From contig QYRS01000002.1 in the NCBI GenBank assembly GCA_006503535.1, positions 2,976,001 to 3,040,000 on the forward strand: a stretch of 64,000 nt of DNA, given 5' to 3'. Position 1 is the stretch's first letter. Each line of letters starts with the position of its first letter. Below, piece after piece: positions 38,925 through 52,495 of the stretch. Source of the DNA: Arthrinium phaeospermum (Eukaryota; Ascomycota; Sordariomycetes; Amphisphaeriales; Apiosporaceae). The notes below the pieces were generated by a model that worked only from the letters and a program-made list of their open reading frames with translations, did no database searches and was not told the origin of the DNA. The position numbers were made by a program, and so were the translations under genes.

Positions 38925-41318
38925 TCAGTGAGCGAACGTAAAAGCCGCCCCGTCCATGCCGGCGGCTACCTGTTGATGCCCCATGATACCATAGTCGAGG
39001 TGCATCATCCCGTCGTGAACATTGCCGAATTGACCAAAGTCCACGTCGTCGGGGCTGCCCCAGAGCATCCCGTCCAAGTCCCAGAGTCCGTGCTGATCCA
39101 GCAGGCCCATCATGCCAAAGCTCTCGGTCTCTAGTCCGATTGGGGACATGTGTAACTCGGAGCCGTCTGTCATGAGGATATTTCGATCTGTTACCAGTCG
39201 CTGCAGGGGGCTGTGGGCCCGCAAATCCGGCTCCAGCTGCCGTGAGGCCTCATACATTCTCCACACGACTTCCCGGCTCCTCCGGGCTGCGAGTGACCAG
39301 TCCTGCATCGAGTCTAGCAGTTCGAGAATCGTCTCGATCTGTTTTTGCCAGTCGGCCACCCGCGGGCTGTCCCATTGCCAGAAGATGCTGACCAAGGGAA
39401 TCATGGCCGCCTGGTAGAGGAACCACACTGCGTTCCACCCGCTCATCTGATTGCGTGTCCATTCACGTGCGATATCCTCAATGGTTTGCTTTGCTAGATC
39501 GCGGCACGCCTCGATGGCAGCGATGTCATGTTCCGGGGCATGAGACGCACCACTGCTTGCCAGGTTCAGCAGGACCGGCCTGTGGATAAGCATGCGCAGG
39601 TTCTGGTATCGCCATTTCATGATGCAGCGCGCAATGTAGAGAGGCTCGGCGCAAGGATCACTGGTTCGCAGCAACCACGGCAGGTTGCTGTACCAGTTGA
39701 CCAACTGTCCATCAAGGTTGCAACGATCTTCGGCGCGGAGGAGTGGAGTGATTGCGAGCATGTCCTGGATACCCGTGGCGATCTTGCAGAACTTGATATT
39801 CTCGATCAGAGGAAGAATCCCTGCATGCTGTGCTGAGTCGCGGCCTGAGCTCATACCGGCTTCAGGGGGACGTATGTTGATCGCAGGGCCCCAGCGGCCG
39901 AACGATGGTCGACCCATGGTAGTTGTGGCCCAAGTGTCCAGGCAGAATAGACTCCACCATGTTCGTCTTCTCGTCTCAGCGATAGCAAACTCGTTGCTAC
40001 TGCTACCATTTGGACCATGGGCTAGGCTTTCGCGGTGAAGGCCCAGGGCGCTAGCCATCCGAATAGCAGCGCCAAGAACCGAGTTAGCCATGTTTGGACG
40101 ATTAATATAATGCAGGTAGTACCCGCCAATCAGAGCCAAGGACTGGACGGTCTCGATGTGGCTGCTTCCAAGAGAATCCATGGGTAGGTATTCCATGGCT
40201 CTGTTGTAGTAATTGAAATGGTTGTAGTCGTCTGATTTCATGGCTGCAATACTCCCCATGGCAAACACCATGTTGAGCAGAGCAAGCCAGGGAGCATCGA
40301 AGCGTTGGCCTTCGAGATAGTCTGCTCGGAACGATGCCTCGTCCAGCATTGGGATGAAGACGTGGATCCTCTTGAAGTAGGCGTCGATCAATGTCTGGCC
40401 TTTCCAGGACCATGGTACCCGCTGTGGCTCCTTGGAGGTCGAGACCTTCTGTTTGAGGATTGGCATGTTGTGTGCCATCTCGACACTGTTCAGGGGCGGT
40501 GTGAGAGAGTTGCGTAACCCTGGCTGTACCTTCAGCATTACCATCAGAGCTGCTTTGATGGATGAAGCACCCAGGTAAGAGGCCTGCCGGTCTACCGAGA
40601 GAGACAAGGCGTTCACGTCGTCGGCCTCGACTGGGATTGGGTCTCGGCCACGGCGTTCCTCGTCCCATTCTATGTCGCGTACTGGGATCTGTTCCAAGTT
40701 CCCGATACCTTCGCTTGCCGATAATGAAGGAGAACCCAGATCCGCAGACATGGGAGATGTGTGAAGTGGGGGTGATGGTAGCCCATTCGTGGTGTCCAAT
40801 GTCGGCCGATCCAAGAGACTGAGCAGTTCTTGACGCGAGAGAGGCAAAAGTGCCTGCATCTCATGGTTGGGGTATAATCTTTTCAGGATGGACCGACATT
40901 CCTCGAGTGACTGTGACAAAGCCTCGAGTGTTTTCCGTGAAGGGATTACACGTTGGCGGTGCTTGTCGTAGAAGCAACGCTTCGGAGCTCGGCTTGAGAG
41001 ACATTGCCCACAGGGCTGCTGGCCGTCACACCGACTGCGGTGATGTCAGCCCTGTGTTGGACGTCTGATGGCTTTCAAGAGCACTTACATCTTTCTACGC
41101 TTGCACTCGGCGCAGGCATGGGGTGTGGTGATGCGCTTGGCTGTGCCGTTGCTGTTGGTCTTGGTGCCATCTGCAGAGTCGGTTGATTGCTTTCGAGGGG
41201 TGACTCCCTGGACTGCGAGGCGTCAGTAATAGAACCAAGAGCATGAGAATGCCACGACTCTCTACTCACAGGTGTGGAACATTCCACCTTGGGTGGGTAT
41301 GGGAATGGACGGTGCCAT
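38925..41318 (-). CDS. Zn2Cys6 fungal-specific transcription factor
   Basis: Nuclear DNA-binding regulator, 760 aa, three exons: 41270-41318, 41089-41212, 38925-41034, joined by 57- and 54-nt introns in phase. The binuclear zinc cluster is complete: Cys50, 53, 60, 66, 69, 78 (C-x2-C-x6-C-x5-C-x2-C-x8-C), split by the second intron right after AECKRRK. A basic linker and a short coiled coil (KTLEALSQSLEECRSILKRLYP) follow for dimerisation. The middle-homology (Fungal_trans) domain covers roughly residues 240-450 (YFKRIHVFIPMLDEASFRADY...AIRMASALGLHRE...RRTWWSLFCLDTW...MGRPSFG). Target genes are unknown; no metabolic cluster adjoins it. Starting at the downstream Met of the long exon would lose the zinc cluster, so the upstream exons matter. 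Confidence 0.92.
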
Positions 41319-41463
41319 GACCTTGGCGTTATGTAAAGTAGTACACAGCTGTATGGTCCCAAGATCGAGCTTGAAGTCGACCAAAGATATCTAGAAGATC
41401 TGCAGAAAGAGGCGTGCTTTGTCAAACGGTATGCCACAGCCGGGAGACGAGGGATGGCAAATA

Positions 41464-41471
41464 TTTATATA
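41464..41471 (-). promoter_or_regulatory. TATA box TATATAAA of Zn2Cys6 regulator
   Basis: Consensus TATA on the minus strand, 146 nt before the ATG at 41318. Confidence 0.5.
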
Positions 41472-41985
41472 GTGCCATCATCCGCAGCTCCTAGATGTGG
41501 AGTCATGGGAAATCCGAAAAACCCGGGGACGGACGAGTGAAGCGTGTGGAGTGCACTGGATAGGAGGCCCTCGTTCCCGTTCAGGTACAGAAACCCATGT
41601 GCCCTTGCGTATTTTGTATAATATGCTTGCTATACGACGTGGCAGAGACACTGGGTGCAAGCAGGAGGGTACACTTGCAGCTCCACCCTGAGCATCACCT
41701 TTTTCCACCTTGGACAGGTACCAGACTGTGGCAAAGGCTGTGGTAGGCCGCTGGCTGCTCCCCGTCCACCAGAGAATAACATGATGGACATATTGGTAAG
41801 GGATATGTGCAGATGCTAGCGCAGTGCCAAGTGGCTTGCTGGCGGAGAATATGTAGGTGCACATGTATCCTACAACCTGTCTCATTAGGACGGGGCAGTA
41901 GTATATTCGAGATGAGAGTAATAGAATAAGGGTGAGGACACGGGTTGGGTGGCGTAGGTCCGTTGCAGGGGTTATGGCTATTGCC

Positions 41986-42010
41986 GATCCAGGGATCCAG
42001 GGATCCAGGG
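41986..42010. repeat. Three tandem copies of GGATCCAG
   Basis: Direct 8-bp tandem repeat in the region upstream of the Zn2Cys6 gene; function unknown. Confidence 0.7.
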
Positions 42011-45000
42011 CACACCAGACGAGTCGCGACCTGACATAAGACATTTGCCAGGGACAGGGGGGCCAACGCTTGTGGTGTTCTTTGCAGCGGGATATCCCAC
42101 AACCCACTGGATGTAGCTTTGTGGGGAAGTAAGGTTAAAGGAGGAGACACAAGCGACAGGGTACATCGCTGAATGGCATCGAGTTTGTGAGTACCGCGAC
42201 AAGCAATTGCTTGCAATGTTACCCTCGGTTGGGTTCCCCATAAGTTCCCCATGGCGGCTAGTATCGCCGGGCTAATCCACAGAATAGCCCACCCTGGCAG
42301 TTGAGCGACGACTACAAGGCTCGGATAAATTCGCTGTGACCGGCGTGATCGAGAGACACTCTTGTGCTGCAATGCGACTGGCTGGAGATTCACATATGGT
42401 CCTTCTCGTACCCCTGTACCGCCATTGGGTTGGTCCATGAGGCCCCGCGAACCCCTCGATCAAAATTGACCTGGAAGGGTTGCAACCTTTAAACTTGTTG
42501 AAGAAGAGGAAGACCCATTAGCTTGACAAGGGGCGTTGTGTGCCAAGGTCGTTGTCGGTCAGGAAGCCGAGAAAGCAAGCAGGCAAAATGAGCGATGTGG
42601 GATTGTGGTTCTTGCTGCATCGTACGTCAGTAATGGTGTCCCAATCCAGGCCGGTCAGACTATGACCTCAATATCGAGCACGCTGGGCCGGGCAAGCGGC
42701 GTCCAACGTGTATGGTCTGGTCCCAGAAGGTGAGAAATCGAGAGATCTACAGGTGCGTTCATGCCATGATTAGATCCGCACTATGGAGGGAGAGAGCAAG
42801 ACATGTTGTCGCGTCAAAAGTCGCATGCAGAAAACGAACGATCAGCGACGAACTCCACGTGAAGTACCCTCCAGGCCGCAGCGTCGATGGTAGCGATGCA
42901 AGAACATTGTAGATTGGCTCCACGGGCAACAGCCCCCTAGCATCCTATCATGACATATTGTTGCCCGGCATCTGCTGTGGCTCTGGCCTGCTTAGCCAGG
43001 TGCACCGGTTTGTTCGGCGATATGTGGGAATGCAGGAGCTGCAGAGCGCGCAATGATGTAGGCAGCCGGGTGGCTGTTATGGTTTAACCGCGAGCCTTGC
43101 TTTGTCATGGCTGACGGGGGCGGGCAAAGGCATGCACACAATAGACGGACAGGCAGGCCGGCCAGCATGGGCAGATACAGTAGTAGTATATCAGATTTGT
43201 TTGCTTCGAGTCTGGCTTCAGTTGGGATGAACAGGTTAAAGTGAGGTAGGTTAGGCGGCTCGGCCGATCCAGTTTTTCCAGCAGGCCGAACCATTACTGG
43301 AGATGGGCAGGTACGCCCTAGCGTTGATACATCAAGACCTCCAGATGCGGATGCCTGTATGTTGCAGGGTATGTACCTAATTGATCGAATGTTTCCGTTC
43401 AATCAGGATGGCCACCCACCCAATTGGGGCACCTAGCCCGACTATACTTACACCAGACTCTTTACCCATAACATACCAACTTCAAGTGTCTACCTCCCAG
43501 CATCGTGAGTGACCCGATGCAAATATAGCATCATGTCACTGGTGTTATGCACGACTGCCCGTTTCTACCAGACCTCAATCAGGTGATTGACCCCTTGAAG
43601 CTTTGACACAGAGAGTATTTGAGGCGGTTGCCTCCTAATGTCCATTGCAAGTTCCCCGAGTGACTTGACTGCTTACTTATCAGGTTTGAGGTCTTCTTCC
43701 ATGACGAACGTCTGGTAGTAGTACATCGATCAATTGCACTCACCCATGGGCAATGACTGGGGGCCGGGGTAGTCGGGTACCCAAAAACCAACCACCCCTG
43801 TCCCTGTCTGCCCCCGTGACAACACAACCACCCATCCATGATCCATCCCAACCTACCTACATGTATGCATAGGCAGGTCTGCATTAGGTAACTTGAGATA
43901 GTCCAGTCATACCTCACTATTCCAAACAGGCAAGATATTCTCGCCATACACTTGGAGTTGGCACCTCGCCCCGTGCTGGTAATGACTTAGACCGGCCAGA
44001 TCCAAACCTCCTCCAAAGGGTCCCTTGGGCTTGGGGTCCGGAAACCCTGGATCTGCTCCGAAACAACCGAACCCGGATACTTCTCGACCAATGCGTGGTG
44101 CGTGTTCGTTGCGTGCCGCTCGATTACCCGTCCAGTCAAGAGCACACCCACTGCCTGTCCGCTTTTGGGTAGCCGTTGCCGCTCGCTGCGGTTTACCCCA
44201 CATTCTTCCCATCGCCAGAGGCACGTTTGTGCTGCGCTGCGAGCTGCATCTCACATGTAGGATGTAGGTGAGATGCTGCTGTTTGCATTTAATCGAGTGC
44301 GGAGTGCAGATTTCGACAGGTGACACTTCCTGCTCTTCGCTTCTGAGATAAACCGCCCCCAGAAGCAAAAGGCCACACCCTCATGGGTGTCCTGGGCCCC
44401 TGGGCACGTCAATCTGCTTATACCGAGGCTGTACCGGGCTTGGCGGGTGCTATTGCCCATCGAATGATAAGTAAGACTTCTCGACAGCTACCCGTACAGT
44501 ATATTTCCAGTGCCTATGTCGTGCGGAAAACAGCGCGCTTAGGCGAGTGACGCACCTGGCCGTTGAGGAATAACATGCCCTATTACACAAATGGCTCAAA
44601 GGTAGATTCATGGGGGTTTTGCTCTGCAGCTAATCCTCATATCTCGCTTGGCCTCGTAGGTCCTCCAAGGCAGGAAGTATGTTTGTGATGAGTAGATTAC
44701 AGACACATGACGACGCATGTTTATTAGGCGAGTGGCCAAAAAGCCACATCATGCCTTTGACAACTGATAGTCCTGTCTCTATATTGATCGGGCACGACTA
44801 TGCTCGCCGACTATCTGCGTGGCCCAGTTTCTCATATAAGCCCAGAGATCTCACTGGTGTAGAAGAGTTTGAGGGGTGGTGCCATCCTAGACCAAAATAG
44901 ACCGAGTCTGTCTCATCGCCAGGTCTGGGGAAACGATCAAGACTAGGGCGGTTTTTGCCGCCAGAGCAATCTAGGTCTTTGGTAGATCTTTCTCCCAATA

Positions 45001-46202
45001 GGCCATTCTGTCCACGTGCTGACTGAGGATAAAAGGCCCAGAGGTAGTGTAGCAAACTCACGCTTCTTATTGCCTGCCTCGCCCATTGTGACCCTTACCT
45101 CGCTTGGGTTCCCGAAAATCCCAGAGGCCCACCCGCATTTTCGTGATATCGATGCTTAACGAGCCCAAGCGACGCAACTTCGCCAACTTAGCGAGAAAGT
45201 GCGCCTGACCCTCAAGATTGTTGCTGTAGAGCTGATGACCGAATGCAGCGACTTGCTGGAGGCAAGTACCGCAGCGTACGTAGGTTCAATCTAACAAGCG
45301 AGTTGAGGAGAAACGGAACCTAATCATATGCCTCGTTGGCCATGTCTACTGTCGGCGTGTACTTCTTGATTCATGTCCTCTCGCATTGGCAATCGAGGCT
45401 GATCTTTCGCTAACGCCGCCAACCAGAACGGGTGTAGAGCATTCTGTCGTTGTTTACTTTCAATCGGAGATAGTCACAAAGAGACGGTAGTGCAACATAC
45501 CCCATGGGTGTCTGGGGTTAGATCAAGCACATACGGCATGCTGTGCAACAGCATGACCAGTTGGCAGTCCCCATCCTGACCAGGGAGAATACGACTAGGA
45601 CGTGGGACCCAGGATGACTTTTCCCGCAAAACACAGGACTTGGTAAAGGGGGAAACTAGAAATAAGCGTTGGCGACGTGATTGGTCGACTGGACCACACG
45701 GAAAAGCGAGGTCAAGGTCTGGATGGTATCTCTTCGTTTTGGGCATTGCATTGTTGAGGAGCCAATGGCGATGATACACGCAACTAATAAAGAAGGGAAC
45801 CAAGACTGTTAACAGATCGAGTACCCATAGCCTCGTGAAGGGAGCTATTCTCATATCTCAAAACGAGACCACTTTTTACCCAGCTCGCAGACTAGGAATC
45901 TGCTCGAGCGGCTCAGCTTTGCTTTCATTTCTACTCCCGCCTAACCAACCATGCAACTACATCCATCCAGAAGGTTACTGCAAGGGCCTACGGTCCGAAG
46001 AAAGGTTCCAATCCAGTGCTACGACGGCTGGGATGGTGTGCCGCAGTATCATCAGAGTATCCGCCAAGTTCCAGGCTCTTCCCAAAATGGTCCACTAAAC
46101 TCCAATTTCTCCACGTAGGACGCATGTCAGTCGCGAACGCTGGGCTTCCATCTGACGCCAATGTCGGCCTTTCAACCCTAGCGGCCTATCAATGATCCAC
46201 AC

Positions 46203-48035
46203 CTACAACCTAAGTACCTGGCACCGGCTGGCGATGCCGTCGAATATGCAGGTGTTGTCGATTGGTATGTACTGCTTCGTGATGATCTTGATGGCCTCCT
46301 GCGCCACCATGCCTCCTGTAAGTGCGGAAATGTTGTGCAATTCGCCGCCCGCCGCTCGAGCAACCTCCTCACAGGCCTGCGAGATCCGCATATCGTCGGC
46401 TGCTTCAGGGAGGCGACTACGAACTGATTCCTTTATCTGCTCCACAGAAGCTGTGGGCTCGTGTGTGGTCGTTGAGAGCGCAAGGTATATCGGGAAAAGG
46501 GACAAGGGCATCATCGTAAGTTCCGCAAGGCCGTCATTCGCCTTTTGCTCCTCTGTAGTACTCGTTAGCAGTACGCAACCAAACACGATATCCGAACGTG
46601 GGTTACTCACCAAAAACCTTACTTAGGTCTTGATCGCCGGGCGTAGCATTGACCAGTTTAACGAAGGAAGCATTTTTGCAGAATAGCTCGACCTCAGCAG
46701 AGTCGACATCCCCGCCACCCGAATGAGACCTTGCTATCTCAAGGACCTCCTGGGCATCTTTCCGAGCTTTAGCCTTGTACAGGCCCTGCAATTTGACGTA
46801 TACCCCGGATTGCGCTTTCATATCCGGTAAGCCTCCCGGGAGTGGCAAACAGCCGTGTTTGTCGTAAAACGATTTGATGGCCCTTGCAATCACCCAGAAA
46901 GAGGATTTGGTATCGACCTGTTTGCGAGTCAGTAGGGATCAACGTACATTCCAAATAATTCACGTACGTCATTAGAAGCCTCGTGGGCAAAAACCTCAGC
47001 CAGTGTAGACTCGAGTGTGTACTCTTTGATGTTTCGGTTTACCGCTGACACAGCTTCCTGGAAGTTCTCTTCACCGCCCTCGGAGTTGTTTGTCCTTGCG
47101 CTCTTCGCCACCATTTCTCGGAATTCGAGCTTCGTCTTGTACTCTGTCGGCAGCTTGCCATCATGGGTTTCCTTCCACTTCTCGAGATAGTGAAGAAGTA
47201 GGACAACATATGGTAAGTGGCCATGTTCGTGATCACTAAGTTGGTCCATATCCTGTGTCATCTCCTCAGCGAACTGTGCAAGTTCTGGCCAAGGCTTAGT
47301 CAAGCGCAGGTCAACTGTCCTCTCGGCCTCCGGATGAGTGTCCACAATAGGGAAGCTGCCGGGCAGCTGTATGTTGAAGTAGGAGTAGAATCCGGCTGAA
47401 TGGATGGCCATCAATGGCGTATGATGTTTCTGCCCATACTCCTTCAGTGCAGCCATGTCTTTGGGGCTGATGGGCATGGTGTACATGATGAGTGTATAAG
47501 TCGACGATTCCAGAAGGATTTGGTCAAGCTCGACAGGCTCCTGTGTGGTATGTTAGCCCATTTCTTTCTCATCTTGAGGCACAACCCCTGAAACATACCT
47601 GCTGCTTTGGGAACCAATCACCCTGAACGTCAGGATTCAGTTCTTGGAGAAGCTCGGTGCAGCACTTCGATCGCAGCTTACCAAGGCAACTCTCATCCAG
47701 GAAGAAGTTCACACCCAAGTCGGCATTGTTCACGACAGCCTCATCCACGATCGTGAATCGGCCGATCCCTATGAACTTGTCAGCCCTTGAAAATTGCCTC
47801 ATCATACAAAACGCTAGGTGATGTTCTCTGGTGTTGTCCTACCTGGAAGTACTAGGTTTTTCAACGTTTCCACGCCGACTGTACCACAGCCTGAATTCAC
47901 GAGCAAAATGTTTGCCGACTCCAAGGCCGCCTGGCCGCTGGCCGCCCATAATCGTAGCTGTCGATCATATTTCTTCTCTTTGTCGGATGGCCCATGGAGA
48001 ACTGGAGGTGTCTGGCTCATAACTATCTCGGCCAT
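46203..48035 (-). CDS. ULA1: NEDD8-activating enzyme E1 regulatory subunit (Ula1/APPBP1)
   Basis: Forms the heterodimeric NEDD8 E1 with Uba3, starting neddylation of cullins. Five exons: 47843-48035, 47599-47768, 46968-47540, 46611-46917, 46203-46552; 530 aa, all in phase, normal length. The N-terminus has the ThiF/E1 signature [21 protein letters not shown], then [23 protein letters not shown] and [11 protein letters not shown] (nucleotide-binding fold). As expected for this half-enzyme there is no catalytic Cys motif. The C-terminal end [22 protein letters not shown] followed by [14 protein letters not shown] closes the adenylation fold and is diagnostic of APPBP1/Ula1. Start ATG at 48035; a second Met six residues on (MSQTPP) could also serve. 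Divergent from NMA111. Confidence 0.94.
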
Positions 48036-49308
48036 GTTGAAGCGATAGTGGGGTCTGGGGGTTATTGATTGATTGAGATGAGCTTGTGAGGCGTGAGAGA
48101 GTGTTTTTACTTCGCAAGTTGGTGAATTAATGGTTCATTTCTAAGGCCTCAACGTTCAGTTTCTGCATCAGGTGGAATTTGGCGGCCCTAGATATGGGTA
48201 AGTAATTAATGTACTCGGTTTCGGAGATGTCAACGACTGCTGTTGTTCCTGGATACCCTTCTAGGCACCACCGACCCTGGGCTAGCAGTGACGTTAAAGA
48301 TGGTGGAGTCTCAGTTCGGCTAGTTATCTTATCGTGGCAGCTTAGCCACATCAGCCTCTCCTTTTGTGGCTACTGACCAACCTTCTCTTCTTGCTCTACA
48401 GTATGCCCTCTTGCTGGCTATGTATCAACCAAACGCTATAATTGCTATGGAGTACGTGTAGGTTCGAGTCCGACTGCCCAGCACTGGCGATTGAAAGTAT
48501 ACAATTGGGTAGATGGTGAGTAAGTAATCCGTGAGTACGTAAGTAAGTTAGAAGTTCCGCTAAGTAGACTCTCTGGAGTAACCGGATCTATGATGCATTG
48601 CATATCCGTACATCAATTCGATCTATTACCAACGCTCATGTAGTCTGGAATAACCAGTTATAATTTAAAATGGCTAAAACCGAGTCGATACATACCAATA
48701 GTGTGAGATATCAATTGGATCGAAGGTGCTGCGTTAGTCAAAGTGGTTGGTCCAGGGATTCACAGTGTATCGTACAGTGTACACACTCAGCTGAGAGGTG
48801 CACCGTACTGCGGTGGATTCCAAAGCGCGTCTAGTCGCAACCAACATCGAAAAGCGCAACATTGAATTAAGAGTCCGAAAATTCGTCCAGCTGCGCAAGC
48901 CATTGGACTGTACTCTATTTCATTCCTTCCCTTTTCCTTCAATGGGGAGCCTGGAGTTGGTCAATTATACCCAGAGGTTTTGGTCCTGGATTTGTGCCGT
49001 CTTTTCACTTTCGTATCCTGCCTTCGCTGCGCTGGATGAGGCGCCCCATCCTCCGTCTGCGTAACTGCTTCACCAGCCCTGTAAGATTCGCAAACCGCCA
49101 CGCCTCACTCCTTCTACCAGAAGACCTTCGTTTGTCTACTTCTATACGGTCCTCGGTTCTCCGTTCCATCATCACTCGGTCGTTCATTTCGAAGCTCCAC
49201 GCGCAACGAAATTCCATTCCCGCTCAACGCCGACTCGTATCCCATCACGCCAGATTACCCGACTTTGAAACGGCGCAAGGAGGAACACGGTCAGTCCAAG
49301 TCGCAAGT
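48036..49308. other. Divergent promoter region ULA1/NMA111
   Basis: 1.27 kb between two divergently transcribed genes. It contains an isolated tRNA B-box-like word (GGTTCGAGTCC near 48461) without a foldable tRNA around it. The NMA111 reading frame stays open upstream to 48994 but has no good ATG there, so this part is read as 5' leader. Confidence 0.5.
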
Positions 49309-52300
49309 ATGAATGGTCCCGGACCAACGACGCGCTCCTCGAAGCGCAAACAAGGCTCGATACTGTCCGACGAGCGACCACAGAAGCAACACCGTCTCAG
49401 CAATGGAAAAGTCTCGCCCGGAGACAATACGCCAGAGCTGGTGATGGGAGATGGCCACGACACAGCTGAAGAGTGGGAAGAGCACGGCGCATGTTATCCA
49501 CTTCAGCCTGGCGAAAGTCCAGAATGGCAAGACACAGTTGAAAAGGTCATTAGAAATGTCGTTTCAATTCGTTTCTGTCAAACATGCGCCTTCGACACAG
49601 ACCCTGCGTTAACAAGTGAAGCCACCGGTTTCGTAGTCGATGCTGAGAAGGGTTACATCTTGACCAATCGACACGTTGTGGGTTCTGGTCCCTTCTGGGG
49701 CTATGTCGTTTTCGATAACCACGAGGAGGTAGACGCGTACCCAGTCTACCGTGATCCGGTCCATGATTTTGGTATTCTTAGGTTCGATCCCAAGGCTATC
49801 AAATACATGCCCGTGTCAGCCCTGACACTCCGGCCGGAGTTCGCCAAAGGTTCGTCATTCATGTCCGTGTTGACTTGTTAAGCCACTAATGATATAAAAA
49901 ACAGTTGGCGTCGAGATCCGTGTTGTCGGAAATGATGCCGGCGAGAAGCTCAGTATTTTGTCTGGCGTCATCAGCCGTCTTGATCGCAATGCTCCAGAAT
50001 ACGGTGAGGGATACAGTGACTTCAACACATGTTACTACCAGGCCAATGCTGCTGCCAGTGGAGGAAGTTCCGGCAGTCCCGTTGTCAACATCGATGGGTT
50101 TGCGATAGCTCTTCAAGCTGGCGGAAGATCGGATGGTGCCTCAACCGACTATTTCCTTCCGTTGGATCGTCCCTTGCGGGCCCTCAAGTGTATACAAGAG
50201 GGGAGACCCGTGGAACGGGGTTCAATCCAATGCCAATTCCTACTGAAGCCATTTGATGAATGCCGCCGGCTGGGTCTCACCCCAGAGTGGGAGGCTGCTG
50301 TGCGCAAGCAGTTCCCCAAGGAAACCAACATGCTCGTGGCTGAGATTGTTCTGCCGGAGGGTCCATCTCATAACAAGATCGAGGAGGGTGATGTGCTGAT
50401 CAAAGTCAACGACGAGGTTTTGACCCAGTTCATCCGCCTCGACGACATTCTCGATTCCCACGTGGGCAAGACAGTTCGCTTTCTGCTCCTTCGAGGAGGT
50501 GAGACGATCGAGGTGGAGGTCCAAGCCGGAGATCTTCACCAAATTACGCCTGATCGATTTGTCTCGGTTGCTGGAGCAAGTTTCCACAGTCTCTCGTATC
50601 AGCAAGCGCGCCTCTACGGCGTTGCGTGCAAGGGCGTTTTCGTTTGCGAATCTACTGGGTCTTTTCGTTTCGAATCGGCAGATAACGGCTGGATGATTCA
50701 ATCTGTCGACCAAAAAGAGACGCCTGATCTCGAGTCTTTCATCGAAGCTATGAAACAAATCCCCGACAAGAAACGAGTGGTCGTCACGTACAAGCATCTG
50801 AGAGACCTCCACACCCTCAACACAACGATTATCAACGTTGATAGGCATTGGTCGACCAAGATGCGCCTTGCGGTACGTAACGATGTTTCTGGACTGTGGG
50901 ACTTTACAGACCTGGCCGATGCCCTGCCTCAAGAAGCCCCCGAATGTCGCAAAGGCAGCTTCATCCGTCTCCAGCATACGTCCCACCCTGCTGTGGCTGA
51001 CCTGGTGCGGAGCTTCGTACACGTCAGCTGTACCATGCCTGTCAAGTTGGATGGCTTCCCAAGAAACCGCAAATGGGGAATGGGTGTCGTCATTGATGCT
51101 GAAGCAGGCCTCGTTGTGATTTCGAGAGCTATTGTGCCTTACGATCTGTGCGATATCTGGATTACGATTGCCGATTCGATCGTTGTCGAGGGCAAGGTAG
51201 TATTTCTGCACCCCTTGCAGAATTATGCCGTCATCAAGTACGATCCGAAACTGGTCGATGCCCCGGTCCAGAGTGCCAAGCTGGGCACCGATTATCTCAC
51301 TCAGGGAGCTCCCACCACTTTCTTGGGGTACAACCGCAGCGGCAAGATAGTTCATACCGCCACGACGGTCACAGAGATCACGGCCGTTGCCATTCCAGCT
51401 AACTCCGGGGCACCAAGGTATCGTGCTACTAATGTCGACGCTATTACAGTTGATACCAACCTCAGTGGCCAATGCGGAAGCGGTGTTCTCGTCGACAACG
51501 ACGGCACAGTTCAAGCTCTCTGGCTCACCTACTTGGGAGAGAGGTCCGCACATAGCTCCAGGGATGAAGAGTATCATCTTGGCCTTGCGACGCCAACCCT
51601 CTTGCCTGTGATATCTCAAATCCAGAAAGGCGTAGTCCCCAAATTGCGCATACTCTCTATGGAGTTCAGAGCGATACATATGGCTCAGGCACGTGTTATG
51701 GGGGTCAGCGAGGACTGGCTCCACAAGGTCTCGGTTGCCAACGAGCATACACATCAGCTCTTCATGGTGTCTAAGCGGACATTCGAGCGCGGCAACAAGC
51801 CTCAAGTGCTCATGGAAGGGGACATCATCCTTACCTTGAATGGCAATATGATCACTCGCGTCTCGGAGCTGGACGTAATGTACTCGCATGACGTTCTCGA
51901 CGCGGTCATTGTGCGGAAGAGCCAAGAGCTTCACCTTCAAGTGCCCACTGTCACTGCAGATGATGTAGAGACTGACCACGCAGTTTCCTTCTGTGGCGCT
52001 ATCTTACATGCGCCGCACCACGCTGTTCGCCAGCAGATCAGCAAGCTGCACAGCGAAGTATATGTCTCCGCCCGGAGTCGCGGATCACCGGCATATCAAT
52101 ACGGCCTGGCACCTACCAACTTCATCACCCACATCAACAATAAGCCTACTCCGGATCTCAAGTCGTTCTTGGAAGCAGTCGTCAAAATCCCTGACAATAC
52201 TTGTAAGTCCCCCATAAACCGGGATGGGGAACAAAACAAAGACGTAAACTAACATGTTACAGATTTCCGGATCAAAGCAATGACGTTCGACAACGTTCCG

Positions 52301-52495
52301 TGGATGATCACGATGAAGAAGAACGAACACTATTTCCCGACCATGGAATGGATCAAGGACGCATCTGCGCCAAACGGATGGAAACGCGTCACATACGAAG
52401 ACAACAAGGTGCATGAGGGAGAGCCGGCTGAGGGACTACTGCCCATGACGGCAGAGGATACTGGCGAGCTGGATGAGGCTGTCGGTGGCATCTGA
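49309..52495 (+). CDS. NMA111: Nuclear HtrA-like serine protease Nma111 (pro-apoptotic)
   Basis: Large duplicated HtrA/PDZ protease linked in yeast to apoptosis and protein quality control. Three exons, 49309-49849, 49905-52202, 52263-52495; 1023 aa in phase, typical length. The basic stretch near residues 10-30 (SSKRKQ, RPQKQHR) fits nuclear import. First protease domain is intact: His122 (ILTNRHVVG), Asp153 (VHDFGIL), Ser236 (ASGGSSGSP). PDZ-like segments follow ([21 protein letters not shown]). A second protease-like unit from ~570 on has lost the catalytic residues (VVISRAIV with Ala589 where His is expected; QCGSGVLVD with Cys704 in place of the Ser), as is usual for the family. The second half has its own PDZ-like segment ending near [16 protein letters not shown]. 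The ATG at 49309 starts a Ser/Arg/Lys-rich leader like that of other fungal Nma111 proteins. Confidence 0.95.

Larger units (their letters stand above)
41319..46202. other. Gene-poor interval
   Basis: 4.9 kb upstream of the Zn2Cys6 gene. It contains its TATA box (41464-41471), a triplicated GATCCAGG (41986-42010) and TAGGTA/TACCTA words near 43240 and 43850. Minus-strand frames of 247 codons (41695-42438) and 209 codons (41478-42107) overlap each other and lack codon bias. No supported gene. Confidence 0.45.

Noticed and set aside
48455..48490. tRNA-like B box (GGTTCGAGTCC)
   Set aside because: No complementary acceptor stem or A box at the right distance; T stem has a mismatch. Treated as chance or a degenerate tRNA-derived relic.
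50240..51979. 579-codon minus-strand open frame antisense to NMA111
   Set aside because: Shadow frame produced by codon bias of the sense gene; no motifs of its own.
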